64,000 nt of DNA from assembly GCA_002376235.1 (NCBI GenBank), contig DFNX01000016.1:496001-560000 (forward strand), in the 5' to 3' direction. The notes under the pieces were generated by a model that was not told the origin of the DNA, did no database searches, and was given only the letters and a program-made list of their open reading frames with translations. How positions within the stretch are numbered: the first letter of the stretch is position 1; each line of letters begins with the position of its first letter. The stretch is from Neorhizobium sp. UBA3556 (GTDB lineage Bacteria > Pseudomonadota > Alphaproteobacteria > Rhizobiales > Rhizobiaceae). The translations under genes and the position numbers were made by a program. Of the stretch, positions 17,640-25,962 are shown in pieces.

Positions 17640-18602
17640 ATGCTGAACTGGACTTGGAACCGTCAGGATCGTCAGTCCGCATCGCAGGATGCGGGCACGA
17701 CAGGCGTGGAAAACCCGACGCCGCCTGCCGTGATCGTCCCTCCCCGCAAAGCAAAACTCTCGCTTGCCCTTGGTGGCGGTGCCGCCCGCGGCTGGGCCCA
17801 TATCGGCGTGCTTCGGGCGCTCGATGAAGCCGGCATCGAAGTCGGCATGATTGCCGGCACCTCGATCGGCGCGCTGGTCGGCGGCTGTTATCTTTCCGGC
17901 AAGCTCGATGAACTCGAAGCGTTTGCCCGCTCTCTCACCATGCGCCGCATCGCAGCACTTCTCGATCTCACCATCGGCGGCGGCGGCCTGCTTGGCGGAA
18001 TGCGGCTGACCAAGCGGATGCAGGAACATCTCGAAGGTCTCAGCATCGAGGATCTCGACCGTCCTTTCGTTGCCGTTGCCACCGAACTCCTGACCGGTCA
18101 TGAAATCTGGATTTCAAGCGGCTCGCTGATCACCGGCCTGCGCGCATCCTATGCCCTGCCCGGCATTTTCGAGCCGGTGAAATGCAACAACCGGACGCTG
18201 GTCGATGGCGCGCTGGTCAATCCAGTCCCGACCTCCGTCTGCCGCGCCTATGAGCAGCCGCTCGTCGTGGCGGTGAACCTCAACTACGACATTTTTGGCC
18301 GCTCGGCGGTGGTCAAGCACAATGCCAGTGTCCAGACATTCGATGAAGTGATCCGTGAAAAGTCGGATGCAGCCCGCGTCGGCATGACCGCAACGATGGT
18401 GCAGGCGTTCAACATCATCCAGGAACGCATCTCGCGTGCTCGCCTTGCAGGTGATCCGCCGGATCTGGCGCTTCATCCGCGCCTGAGCGATATCGGCCTT
18501 TCGGAATTCCACCGCGCCGGTGAAGCGATCGAGCGCGGCTACGAGGAAACCATGGCGCAGATCGGCGCCTTGAAGCGCATGCAAGAAGTCTTCGCCCGCT
18601 GA
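17640..18602 (+). CDS. Patatin-like phospholipase family protein (RssA type)
   Basis: 320-residue serine hydrolase-like protein. Features are the oxyanion loop LGGGAARGWAHIGVLRAL near residue 50, the nucleophile elbow GTSIGAL near residue 75 and the second dyad motif DGALVNPVP near residue 195 (Asp of DGA). Start placed at ATG 17640 because AGGAGG lies ten bases upstream; an ATG at 17613 is in frame but without a ribosome site. It probably acts on acyl esters or phospholipids in the cytoplasm; no signal peptide. The stop is embedded in a hairpin shared with the CBS gene. Confidence 0.88.
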   Translation: MLNWTWNRQDRQSASQDAGTTGVENPTPPAVIVPPRKAKLSLALGGGAARGWAHIGVLRALDEAGIEVGMIAGTSIGALVGGCYLSGKLDELEAFARSLTMRRIAALLDLTIGGGGLLGGMRLTKRMQEHLEGLSIEDLDRPFVAVATELLTGHEIWISSGSLITGLRASYALPGIFEPVKCNNRTLVDGALVNPVPTSVCRAYEQPLVVAVNLNYDIFGRSAVVKHNASVQTFDEVIREKSDAARVGMTATMVQAFNIIQERISRARLAGDPPDLALHPRLSDIGLSEFHRAGEAIERGYEETMAQIGALKRMQEVFAR

Positions 18603-18620
18603 CACGGGCGAAGCAGTTTT
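18590..18620. terminator. Hairpin between convergent patatin and CBS genes
   Basis: A perfect 9-bp stem CTTCGCCCG (18590-18598) and CGGGCGAAG (18605-18613) with a six-base loop spans the patatin stop codon and is followed by CAGTTTT. It is placed as a bidirectional terminator. Confidence 0.5.
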
Positions 18621-18639
18621 CAGATCGCACCATCGCGGT

Positions 18640-19074
18640 TCAGCTGGCGATGTAGGCCTTCATCTGCTCGGCTTCGTGCTCGACCTCACGCATGCGGGCC
18701 TTGACCACGTCGCCGATCGAAATGATCCCGGCGAGCTTTCCATCGGTTTCGACCGGAACGTGGCGGAAACGACCGGCGGTCATCATTTCCATGACCTCGT
18801 CCACCGTCTGCTCCTCACGACAGCGTGTCACACCTGTTGTCATCATCGCCTGAACCGGCCTTTCCAGCGCGGCAACGCCGTGGGTCGCAATCGTTCTGAC
18901 CAGATCACGTTCAGTAAAGATGCCGGCGATACGTCCCTCAAGACCCGCCACCACAACGGCGCCGATCTTTTTTTCGTTCAGGACCGTAGCAACCTCCAGC
19001 AGCTTGCGGTCGGGCTCGACCGTCTGAACTGCGCGTCCCTTGGCATCAAGCATCATCTTCACGGTAGTCGACAT
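18640..19074 (-). CDS. CBS-domain protein
   Basis: 144 residues made of two CBS motifs (about 10-65 and 78-135), the Bateman pair that binds adenine nucleotides. Characteristic pieces are KKIGAVVVAGLEGRIAGIFTERDLVR and GRFRHVPVETDGKLAGIISIGDVVKAR. There is no attached enzyme or transporter domain, so it is a stand-alone regulatory module of unknown partner. The arrangement beside patatin/hisI/folE is common in rhizobia. Confidence 0.92.
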   Translation of the reverse strand: MSTTVKMMLDAKGRAVQTVEPDRKLLEVATVLNEKKIGAVVVAGLEGRIAGIFTERDLVRTIATHGVAALERPVQAMMTTGVTRCREEQTVDEVMEMMTAGRFRHVPVETDGKLAGIISIGDVVKARMREVEHEAEQMKAYIAS

Positions 19075-19200
19075 GCCTTCTCCTTACCAATCCACATGGC
19101 CAAACAACGTACCGGACCTCTCCTCCTCCGAGAATTCCGGCACCTTCTCCATACATCTGGAATTGTAGATCGGCCTTATGACGAGTTCAAGCGGCAGTCG

Positions 19201-19947
19201 CTACACCTCACGGTAGCGAATGGGATCAAAAAGCCCGAACAGAAGGAAGCCGAAAAGAAAACCGCCGATATGGGCGTCCCAGGCAATATTACCCGCATCG
19301 CTGCCGATCAGCGGCAGCCCGACAGCCACGAGAATGTTTCCGAACAACCACATCGCCGTGAACATGACGACAGTGCGGTTCGAGAACGCCCCGAGAATAG
19401 ACTGGCGCGGATAAAGATGCCCGTAGGTTCGGTCATAACCGCCGCCATCGGGAAAGGCGAAGCGGCAGGCCGCCCCCATCAGCGCAGAGACCACACCGGA
19501 CGCACCGATCAACGGCACCTGACTGCCCCAATCCAACCCGGCATGGAAAAACGCCGAAGCTGCTGCAGAAAAAATCCAAAAAACGAGAAAACGGAGAGCA
19601 CCTATACGCCGCACGACCGGCGTGCCGAAAGCAGCAAGCCAAAGCGCGTTGAAGGCGACATGCTCAACGCTGCCGTGAATAAATGAGTAGGTGACCGGAG
19701 TCCAAAGCCATTCATAACCCTGCTCCAGCAACGGAAATTGATAGCGGATGGGTATGAAGGCAAGCGTATAGATGAACCACCCATAAGCATCCTCACTCAG
19801 CAGATATTCCTGCACGACATAGAGCCCGGCCAGCAGGGCCATGCTGGCCAGAAGAATGCCCGGCATATTGAAGACAGGCTGCCTCTGGCGCGTTTCATTT
19901 TCCGAAAACGCTTTGTCATCGGGAGCCATGTCGGGCCTATCGTCCAT
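19201..19947 (-). CDS. Rhomboid family intramembrane serine protease
   Basis: 248 residues with six or more hydrophobic helices. The active-site serine is in LIGASGVVSALMGA (GxSG) near residue 138 and the catalytic histidine in WDAHIGGFLFG near residue 226. The YSFIHGSVEHVAFNALWL segment is the conserved TM2 histidine/asparagine motif. Start ATG 19947 is preceded by a GGAAGGA ribosome site; an upstream in-frame ATG is less likely. It cleaves membrane-embedded substrates that cannot be inferred from the sequence. Confidence 0.93.
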   Translation of the reverse strand: MDDRPDMAPDDKAFSENETRQRQPVFNMPGILLASMALLAGLYVVQEYLLSEDAYGWFIYTLAFIPIRYQFPLLEQGYEWLWTPVTYSFIHGSVEHVAFNALWLAAFGTPVVRRIGALRFLVFWIFSAAASAFFHAGLDWGSQVPLIGASGVVSALMGAACRFAFPDGGGYDRTYGHLYPRQSILGAFSNRTVVMFTAMWLFGNILVAVGLPLIGSDAGNIAWDAHIGGFLFGFLLFGLFDPIRYREV

Positions 19948-20149
19948 GGCCAATCCTTCCATCATCACCAGCCAAGCAGGCATACAACAGCCTCAAGGGG
20001 TTGAAAAGCCGCGCGAAGCGCCCGACGCCGAGATGACCCCACCTCTCCCCAACCGCACGACTGCGCCAACTGGCACGGTTTTCGCTGCGTAAAGCTCAAC
20101 CACGCGATTCCAATGGGGATTCTGGGTCATTATCGGACAGGATCAGCAC

Positions 20150-20743
20150 ATGTTGAACACGGCGACACAGGAAATCTTTAACTACTGGAACGGCTTGAGA
20201 GGAACCCGGCCGGCTCCGCTGCGCTCCGAGATCGACCCGTCAGCCTTGCGCCGTTTTCTGCCACATCTGTTCATCGTCAACGCGACGATCACAGACACCC
20301 CGACTTTCGCGCTGGCCGGCACACGCATATGTGAACTCTTCGACCGCGAGCTTCGTGGCCTCGATTACGCATCCATGTGGCTGGGTACCGGGGATGATAC
20401 GCCGACAGCGATCCTCAACCATGTTCTCTTTTATGAAAGGCCGGCACTGCTTGATATCCGCCTGCCCCATGCCGGTGAGGACTATGCCCACGACCTGCTT
20501 CTGATGCCGATGCGATCGCAAGGGTACCGGAGTGATCGCGTCCTTGGCGCTCTCATTGCCCGCGAAACCCAACTCCCCTTCACCGCCCTTCCGGTGCGAG
20601 GGCTGGCGTTTGAAAGCTGGGGTTTCGTCAAACCCGATGGAACGCGGCCGTCAATCAGCGTCGATAGTCATATATCCACATCGGTGCCGGTCACCTTCTT
20701 CCGGCGACTGGTCGGACAACGTTTTGCCCAACCCGGACGATAG
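20150..20743 (+). CDS. PAS_5-family (PF07310) sensory-like protein
   Basis: 197 residues matching the alphaproteobacterial PAS_5 pattern: an N-terminal EIFNYWNGLRGTRPAPLRSEIDP, then LPHLFIVNATITDTPTFALAGTRICELFDREL, and FRRLVGQRF near the end. It is a lone PAS-like domain without an output module, so it may sense a small molecule and signal by protein contact. It lies 81 bases upstream of the tandem-PilZ gene in the same direction; co-transcription is possible but not proved. Confidence 0.82.
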   Translation: MLNTATQEIFNYWNGLRGTRPAPLRSEIDPSALRRFLPHLFIVNATITDTPTFALAGTRICELFDRELRGLDYASMWLGTGDDTPTAILNHVLFYERPALLDIRLPHAGEDYAHDLLLMPMRSQGYRSDRVLGALIARETQLPFTALPVRGLAFESWGFVKPDGTRPSISVDSHISTSVPVTFFRRLVGQRFAQPGR

Positions 20744-20824
20744 TGCAAACCTCAGAAACAACCATCTGTTAACTGCCTAATGCTATATATCTGGCTCAAT
20801 ATTAGCTCAGAGCCGAACCGACAC

Positions 20825-21436
20825 ATGTTTTCCTTCCAGCCGGCACAGACCCAACCGACGAACGTGATCGCTGCCCAGCGCTCGTTTCAGCGTGTCACGG
20901 TCAATGTCGAAGGAAGACTGATGCTGGCCGATCACGAGGAATACCCTTGCTCGGTTATCGACATGTCGCCGGGCGACGTGAGTTTTGTCTGCGTCGGGCA
21001 ACCACGCGCCAACGAGCGCGTCATTGCCTACCTCGACCACCTTGGACGCCTTGAAGGCAACGTCATCAGCCTGTCGAATGACGGCTTCGTCATGTCGATC
21101 AATGCAACCGAGCGCAAACGCGAGAAGCTGGCAGCCCAGTTGACCTGGATCGCCAACAAGCACGAGCTCGGCCTGCCCGAAGACCGTCGCCATGACCGTC
21201 TGACGCCGCGCAGTACGCTGACCGAATTGACACTCGAAGACGGCAGCCGTTATGCCTGCCGACTGATGGACCTTTCACTGTCCGGCGCCGCCGTGGACAT
21301 CGAAATCCGCCCGGTCATCGGAACGCCGGTCAGGCTCGGCAACATGCGCGGCCGCGTCGTCCGTCACTTCATGGAAGGCGTCGCTATCGAGTTCGCCTCG
21401 GTGCAGTCACGCGAAGCCCTGCGGGACTTCCTCTAA
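20825..21436 (+). CDS. Tandem PilZ-domain protein
   Basis: 203 residues from ATG 20825. Two PilZ-like units are visible. The first has QRSFQRVTVNVEGRLML followed by DMSPGDVSFVC (residues 16-60, D-x-S with a degenerate glycine position). The second has DRRHDRLTPRSTLTELTL followed by MDLSLSGAAVDIE (about 118-160), which keeps the RxxxR and DxSxxG c-di-GMP-binding signature. The second domain probably binds c-di-GMP; the first may be degenerate. Cytoplasmic, no output domain. The ribosome site is weak. The next gene encodes an exported cysteine peptidase. Confidence 0.85.
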   Translation: MFSFQPAQTQPTNVIAAQRSFQRVTVNVEGRLMLADHEEYPCSVIDMSPGDVSFVCVGQPRANERVIAYLDHLGRLEGNVISLSNDGFVMSINATERKREKLAAQLTWIANKHELGLPEDRRHDRLTPRSTLTELTLEDGSRYACRLMDLSLSGAAVDIEIRPVIGTPVRLGNMRGRVVRHFMEGVAIEFASVQSREALRDFL

Positions 21437-21925
21437 GTCATCCAATCCCAATTTCTACAGACCCAAAGTCCATTATCGCGTCCAGAATTGGCACGGCAGC
21501 GGCGATTTTCCGCATTCATGAATCCGGAAACGGGCCATGTTCGAAAAAAAATGTATCTTTTCGGGATTTTTTTTGAGGCCATTTCGGACGCCTAAAGGGG
21601 CATTCCAGCCCAGCTTCGACTGATCAGGTCACCGTTTTCAGCCTCGAATGAAGCAATCCGACACCCGGTCAGCAGCCGGCCGGATGAAATGCGAATGAGC
21701 CGACTTTCCGCGAATTCAATGACTTGCGCTCCGATGCAGCGAATTTATCTCGAATTTTAGATAAATTTGCCGAGAATTTTCGGCTTGTTTTAGTCGAATA
21801 CTGCGCGTGTTTTATTCGGTTTTTCGTCAAAATCTATTACAATAAGCATTTGATTTTACGTCGCTATTTTGCGTTCGCGCAAAGGCTTTGAAGCATTGTC
21901 TCACCAACCACGGGGAGACAGCAAA
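21437..21925. other. 489-base AT-rich intergenic region with hairpins
   Basis: Markedly lower GC than its surroundings. It contains a perfect 9-bp inverted repeat AATTTATCT/AGATAAATT (21742-21767), a GCCGA/TCGGC hairpin followed by TTGTTTT (21769-21790), an A8...T8 pair near 21543-21574, and a TTTGCG-TTCG-CGCAAA tetraloop hairpin (21868-21883) in the leader of the next gene. No credible ORF. It could hold the pilZ terminator, the promoter of the peptidase gene, or an untranslated RNA. Confidence 0.5.
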
Positions 21926-22537
21926 ATGACGCTTCCGAAAAGACTTGCGCAGGTATTCCTGACCGCCGCCATCGCTATCGCAGCAGCCGCACCGTCGCTC
22001 GCAATGCCAGCAGGAGCCATGCGCGTCATCGGCAAGGCCAGCCCGCCGATCGGCCACTACGAGTTCTGCAAGAGCTATGCCAGCGAATGCAAGCCGCTCA
22101 AGGGCGATGCCGGCCCGGTCGCGCTGACGGAAGACAAGTGGCGGACGATCCTTGACGTCAACTACACGGTCAATACTGAAATCACCCCGATGACCGACCA
22201 GGAACTCTATGGCGTCGAGGAATTCTGGACCTACCCGACCACCGCCGGCGATTGCGAGGACTTCGTTCTCCTGAAGCGCAAAATGCTGATGCAGAAGGGC
22301 TTCGATGCTTCCGACCTGCTGATCACCGTTGTGCTGCAGCCGAATGGCGAAGGCCACGCAGTTCTGACCGTTCGCACCGATCGCGGCGATTACGTCCTCG
22401 ACAACATGCGCAACAAGGTCCTTCTCTGGGCCGATACCGAATACACCTACCTCAAGCGCCAGGACACAGTTGACCCGTCGCGCTGGGTCAAGCTTCAGGA
22501 CGGCCGCGCCATCGCCGTCGGCAGCGTCAGCCAGTAA
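21926..22537 (+). CDS. Transglutaminase-like cysteine peptidase (BTLCP, PF06035)
   Basis: 203-residue exported protein. A signal peptide (KRLAQVFLTAAIAIAAAAPSLA) is followed by the cysteine-protease core: Cys in TAGDCEDFVLLKR near residue 112, His in GEGHAVLTVRT near 149 and Asp in DYVLDNM near 163. This is the triad of the bacterial transglutaminase-like family to which LapG belongs. Start ATG 21926 follows GGGGAGA. No LapD-like regulator or large adhesin gene is in the window, so a LapG-like role is only a possibility. Confidence 0.88.
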   Translation: MTLPKRLAQVFLTAAIAIAAAAPSLAMPAGAMRVIGKASPPIGHYEFCKSYASECKPLKGDAGPVALTEDKWRTILDVNYTVNTEITPMTDQELYGVEEFWTYPTTAGDCEDFVLLKRKMLMQKGFDASDLLITVVLQPNGEGHAVLTVRTDRGDYVLDNMRNKVLLWADTEYTYLKRQDTVDPSRWVKLQDGRAIAVGSVSQ

Positions 22538-22659
22538 GCAGCACCAAGAAATTTACCGAAAATTAACTCCGTCCGCGAGACTATCGCTGGCAGAGGCGTT
22601 TGGACCCCGTGTATCCTGTTTTGGTCCCGCATAACGACATATGGACACGGGGCAAGACC

Positions 22660-23421
22660 ATGACACGCCGCGCTTCAGCGCCGCCGCAGCGAGAGCTGCC
22701 TCTGATTTCCGACCGGTTCGTGCTGCGCCTGACGCTTGCCGTCGCTCTGCTCATCATCATCACGCTGGCTATCAGCATTGGCGGTCGCTGGCTTGGCCAA
22801 GGCATGGCCCTTGGTGGTCACTCGGAAAGCGGGGCGATCCTTACTGTCACGATCGGCGAGGACACACTCAAAGTCCCGGAAAATACGGTCCGATTCGCAG
22901 AACAGCGCCGCTCCGGCACCACCGAGCGCGTAGACCTCTACTTCACCTGGCCGGGAATGATGGGCTACAGCTCCGAGCGACGCGACAGTTTCGACAACAT
23001 CGAACGCCCCGACACGCTGCTCTTCCTGCAGATTTCCCAGAGCACGATGTCGAAGGACATGTCCGGGCGCCTCATCCCCATCTACACCCAGCTCTTCGAC
23101 GGCCCTTCGGAGCCATACGGCAATGGGTTGACGCTCCATCGCCTCAAGAACACCAGCGGCTACGGGCAGGAAGTCCTCTTGACGGCGGAGCACCAGAGCC
23201 AGCCGACATATGCCGTACGCTGCCTCCTGCCATCCACGGGCGAGCGCGCCACGAGCGGCGATTGCCAGCGCGATATTCACGTCGGCCGCGATCTGACCGT
23301 TCTCTACCGATTCTCCAGCAGCCTTTTAAAGGACTGGGACCATATTGATGCCGCAGTTAGGTCTTTTGTCGGCTCGCGACTTGACGCATCCGACAGCTAC
23401 TCCGCCTCGAAAGTCGACTAA
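22660..23421 (+). CDS. Membrane-anchored conserved hypothetical protein
   Basis: 253 residues from ATG 22660. A basic N-terminus is followed by one transmembrane helix (about 20-43: FVLRLTLAVALLIIITLAIS) and a soluble, probably periplasmic part. Conserved-looking pieces are VDLYFTWPGMMGYSSERRDSFDN and IHVGRDLTVLYRFSSSLLKDW, with a possible disulfide pair (Cys near 197 and near 212). I cannot name a family. It sits between the BTLCP peptidase and the carboxypeptidase, both envelope proteins, each with its own spacing of 110-120 bases. Confidence 0.75.
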   Translation: MTRRASAPPQRELPLISDRFVLRLTLAVALLIIITLAISIGGRWLGQGMALGGHSESGAILTVTIGEDTLKVPENTVRFAEQRRSGTTERVDLYFTWPGMMGYSSERRDSFDNIERPDTLLFLQISQSTMSKDMSGRLIPIYTQLFDGPSEPYGNGLTLHRLKNTSGYGQEVLLTAEHQSQPTYAVRCLLPSTGERATSGDCQRDIHVGRDLTVLYRFSSSLLKDWDHIDAAVRSFVGSRLDASDSYSASKVD

Positions 23422-23534
23422 AATGCTTCAAATCGAAGTAAGTCGCCGTTCATCATAAACCTCTTGGTAACGCTGTTCTCCTAGATTGCTCTCTCAGCAA
23501 TCCGGGGTGGGGGCACGTCCGGATCTATTGAAAA

Positions 23535-25043
23535 ATGACAAAATCGATGAGTGCGGCAGTGTTGAAAACCATGTTCCCGGCGTCCCTCCCCAAGGGTGCA
23601 GTGAAGACCCAGGCGAAACGCCTTGGATATCTCTTCGCAATTGCGTTGTCGTTATCCGCTGTGGCGCAGTCGGCGCACGCGGATCCCAAATATGCCGGCA
23701 TCGTAGTTGATGCCAAATCGGGCAAGGTTCTCTATGGCGAAGATCCTGATGGCTTGCGCTATCCGGCCTCCCTCACCAAGATGATGACGCTTTACCTGAC
23801 ATTCGAAGCGCTTGAAGCTGGCCGATTCTCCCTCGACTCCAAGGTTCCTGTCTCTGCCAATGCCGCCAAGGAGCCGCCGTCGAAGCTTGGTGTGCGCGCC
23901 GGTGGCAGTGTCACCGTCGATCAGGCGATTCGTGCACTTGTTACCCGCTCGGCAAACGACATTGCCACGGCACTTGGTGAATATGTCGGCGGCTCGGAAC
24001 CACGCTTCGCTCAGATGATGACCAACAAGGCCCGTGCCCTCGGCATGACGCGAACCACCTACCGCAATGCCCACGGCCTGCCCAACACCGCGCAGATGAC
24101 GACGGCGCGCGATCAGGCGCGTCTCGGCATGGCGCTGCGCCAGCATTTCCCGCAGTATTATCCGTATTTCGGCATCCGTTCGTTCCAGTTCGGCAAGCAG
24201 GTCATCGGAAACCACAACCGCCTCGTCGGTTCGGTCAAGGGCGTCGACGGCATCAAGACCGGCTACACCCGCGCCGCCGGCAGCAACCTCGCCACGTCAG
24301 CGGAACTGGACGGCCGCTCTATCGTTGCCGTCGTGCTCGGCGGTCGCTCGAGCGCCGCTCGTGACGCCACGATGCGCAAACTGGTTGCCGAATATCTTCC
24401 CAAGGCAACACGCGGCGGCAGATCCAACCTGATCGCCCAGACTGCACCGTCTGCTCCGGCCACACCGGTGCCGCGCATGCCGTCGGTCACGGCAGAAACG
24501 TCCGAAAGCCGCGAGGTTGCGGCTCTCGACCTGCCCAACAGCGGTCCGTTGCCGGATGGTCGTTATGAACAGCGCGAGCCGCGCCCGACCGCGCCGCTTG
24601 CCGTACCGAAAATCGCTGCCGCTTCGGCCTATGCCGGTGAAAGCGCGCAGAGCAGAACGGCGACCCAGGCACTGGCCGCAATCACACCTCCGGCATCCGT
24701 GCCGAAGCGCGAAGCGGCAGCCGCCAAGCGTGACCTGCCGTCCGAACCTGTCGATCGGGTTACCACGGCTTCGACACGCACCGCGGCCTCTGCCATGTCC
24801 GGCTGGGTCATTCAGATTGGCGTCTCTCCGAGCGAGAAGATGGCTCTCGATCTCCTGCACAATGCGCAGGATAAAGGCGGCAAGGTATTGCGTTCCGCCA
24901 AACCCTTTGCGGTTGCCTTCAACAGCAATGGCCAACAGATTTACCGTGCTCGCTTCGGTGGATTTGATGACCAGAAGACTGCGGTCAATGCCTGCAACGC
25001 CCTGAAAAAGAGCGGAGTAAGCTGCTGGGCAGCCATGCAATGA
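23535..25043 (+). CDS. D-alanyl-D-alanine carboxypeptidase with C-terminal SPOR domain
   Basis: Low-molecular-weight penicillin-binding protein that trims stem-peptide D-Ala in the periplasm. 502 residues: signal segment (about 28-50, ending AHA-DPK), S11 peptidase domain with SLTK (nucleophile Ser), SAN and KTG (in GIKTGYTRAAG), then a Pro/Ala/Arg-rich linker (about 290-420) and a SPOR domain (SGWVIQIGVSPSEKMALDLL to the end) that binds denuded septal glycan. This architecture is frequent in Rhizobiales. Start uncertain: ATG 23535 or ATG 23547; neither has a strong ribosome site. A small hairpin (23484-23502) lies in the leader. Confidence 0.93.
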   Translation: MTKSMSAAVLKTMFPASLPKGAVKTQAKRLGYLFAIALSLSAVAQSAHADPKYAGIVVDAKSGKVLYGEDPDGLRYPASLTKMMTLYLTFEALEAGRFSLDSKVPVSANAAKEPPSKLGVRAGGSVTVDQAIRALVTRSANDIATALGEYVGGSEPRFAQMMTNKARALGMTRTTYRNAHGLPNTAQMTTARDQARLGMALRQHFPQYYPYFGIRSFQFGKQVIGNHNRLVGSVKGVDGIKTGYTRAAGSNLATSAELDGRSIVAVVLGGRSSAARDATMRKLVAEYLPKATRGGRSNLIAQTAPSAPATPVPRMPSVTAETSESREVAALDLPNSGPLPDGRYEQREPRPTAPLAVPKIAAASAYAGESAQSRTATQALAAITPPASVPKREAAAAKRDLPSEPVDRVTTASTRTAASAMSGWVIQIGVSPSEKMALDLLHNAQDKGGKVLRSAKPFAVAFNSNGQQIYRARFGGFDDQKTAVNACNALKKSGVSCWAAMQ

Positions 25044-25130
25044 GCGTGAGGGCGAAAAGCCCTCGCTTCGACACCGAGCCGGTAACAGCTCGGCGAAATC
25101 TCGAATTGTAATGTGTAAACGGGGTTTCCG

Positions 25131-25409
25131 ATGGGAATGAATGAAAATAGCGCCAATCTCGGAACGGCCCATTTGTCTCGGGCCAGGGGCGTGGCACTCA
25201 ATCCGCTACACGAAGCGGCGATGCGGCTCGCAGGCCTCGGCCTGACCCGCTCGAAGGAAAAGACACGGGATCTGGTCTCGCTTCTGTTGAGCCATGGCGC
25301 ACGCGCCTGGCGTCAGTCTCAGCCAGAGGTCGGCATCCACCTGCATGTGGCAGCGCATTCCGGTCGCGCACCGGTCAGGATGAAGATACCGGCCAAAACG
25401 GTTGCCTGA
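25131..25409 (+). CDS. Small hypothetical protein
   Basis: 92 residues (or 90 if ATG 25137 is used), basic, no signal peptide or membrane segment. A helical segment ALNPLHEAAMRLAGLGLTRSKEKTRDLVSLLLSHGARAWRQ suggests a DNA- or protein-binding helix pair, but no family is recognised. GGGG lies a few bases before the start. Codon use is like its neighbours, which favours a real gene. Confidence 0.45.
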   Translation: MGMNENSANLGTAHLSRARGVALNPLHEAAMRLAGLGLTRSKEKTRDLVSLLLSHGARAWRQSQPEVGIHLHVAAHSGRAPVRMKIPAKTVA

Positions 25410-25453
25410 AGCATGCCGCGGTTTGCGGTAACGACCTGCGATAGGATGAAAAC

Positions 25454-25891
25454 TTAAAGCAGGCCCAGATCAGACAGTTCGCGGCGCAGATCCTCAGGAA
25501 GCGCCGCGACATCGTCGCCCAGCGCACCGAGATCGCGAGGCTTTTCTTCGTCTTTCAGATAGCGCCAGCCCTGAAACGGCCGCTTCGGCTGCGATGCAGT
25601 TTCAATGACTTCGGGGCCAAGAACCAGTTCACATCTCTGAATGCCGTCGCCACCGGTAAAGGTGCGCAGATCGAGCAGCTTCTGCCGCGCTGAAACCTGC
25701 CCCTTGATGACCCAATAGAGCGATCCGCCATCGAGCAACTCGTCTACCCGCTTCGGAACCATGCGTGTCGTATGGATGCTGTGCGGCTCGAGGCCGGCAG
25801 CCATCGCTGTCAGGGATCGCTCAGAAACCCAGTCCCTGAGATCCTGAATACTGTCGGCGCCGACGCAAAGCTTGATGAGATGAAGAGCCAT
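25454..25891 (-). CDS. DUF1489 family protein
   Basis: 145 residues beginning MALHLIKLCVGADSIQDLRDWV and containing HTTRMVPKRVDELLDGGSLYWVIKGQVSARQKLLDL and KRPFQGWRYL, the conserved blocks of this alphaproteobacterial family of unknown function. Cytoplasmic, no cofactor motif. It lies 71 bases downstream of sdaA on the same strand. Confidence 0.9.
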   Translation of the reverse strand: MALHLIKLCVGADSIQDLRDWVSERSLTAMAAGLEPHSIHTTRMVPKRVDELLDGGSLYWVIKGQVSARQKLLDLRTFTGGDGIQRCELVLGPEVIETASQPKRPFQGWRYLKDEEKPRDLGALGDDVAALPEDLRRELSDLGLL

Positions 25892-25962
25892 GACTGGCTT
25901 GAAGACCCGCGAAGGCCGCCAGTCAAGTCAAATCCCGACCGGGTCCACAATCATCAATGCGT

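Noticed and set aside
20825..22537. Lap system (LapD/LapG/adhesin)
   Set aside because: The BTLCP peptidase belongs to the LapG superfamily, but no LapD-like GGDEF/EAL membrane protein or large adhesin is present in the window.
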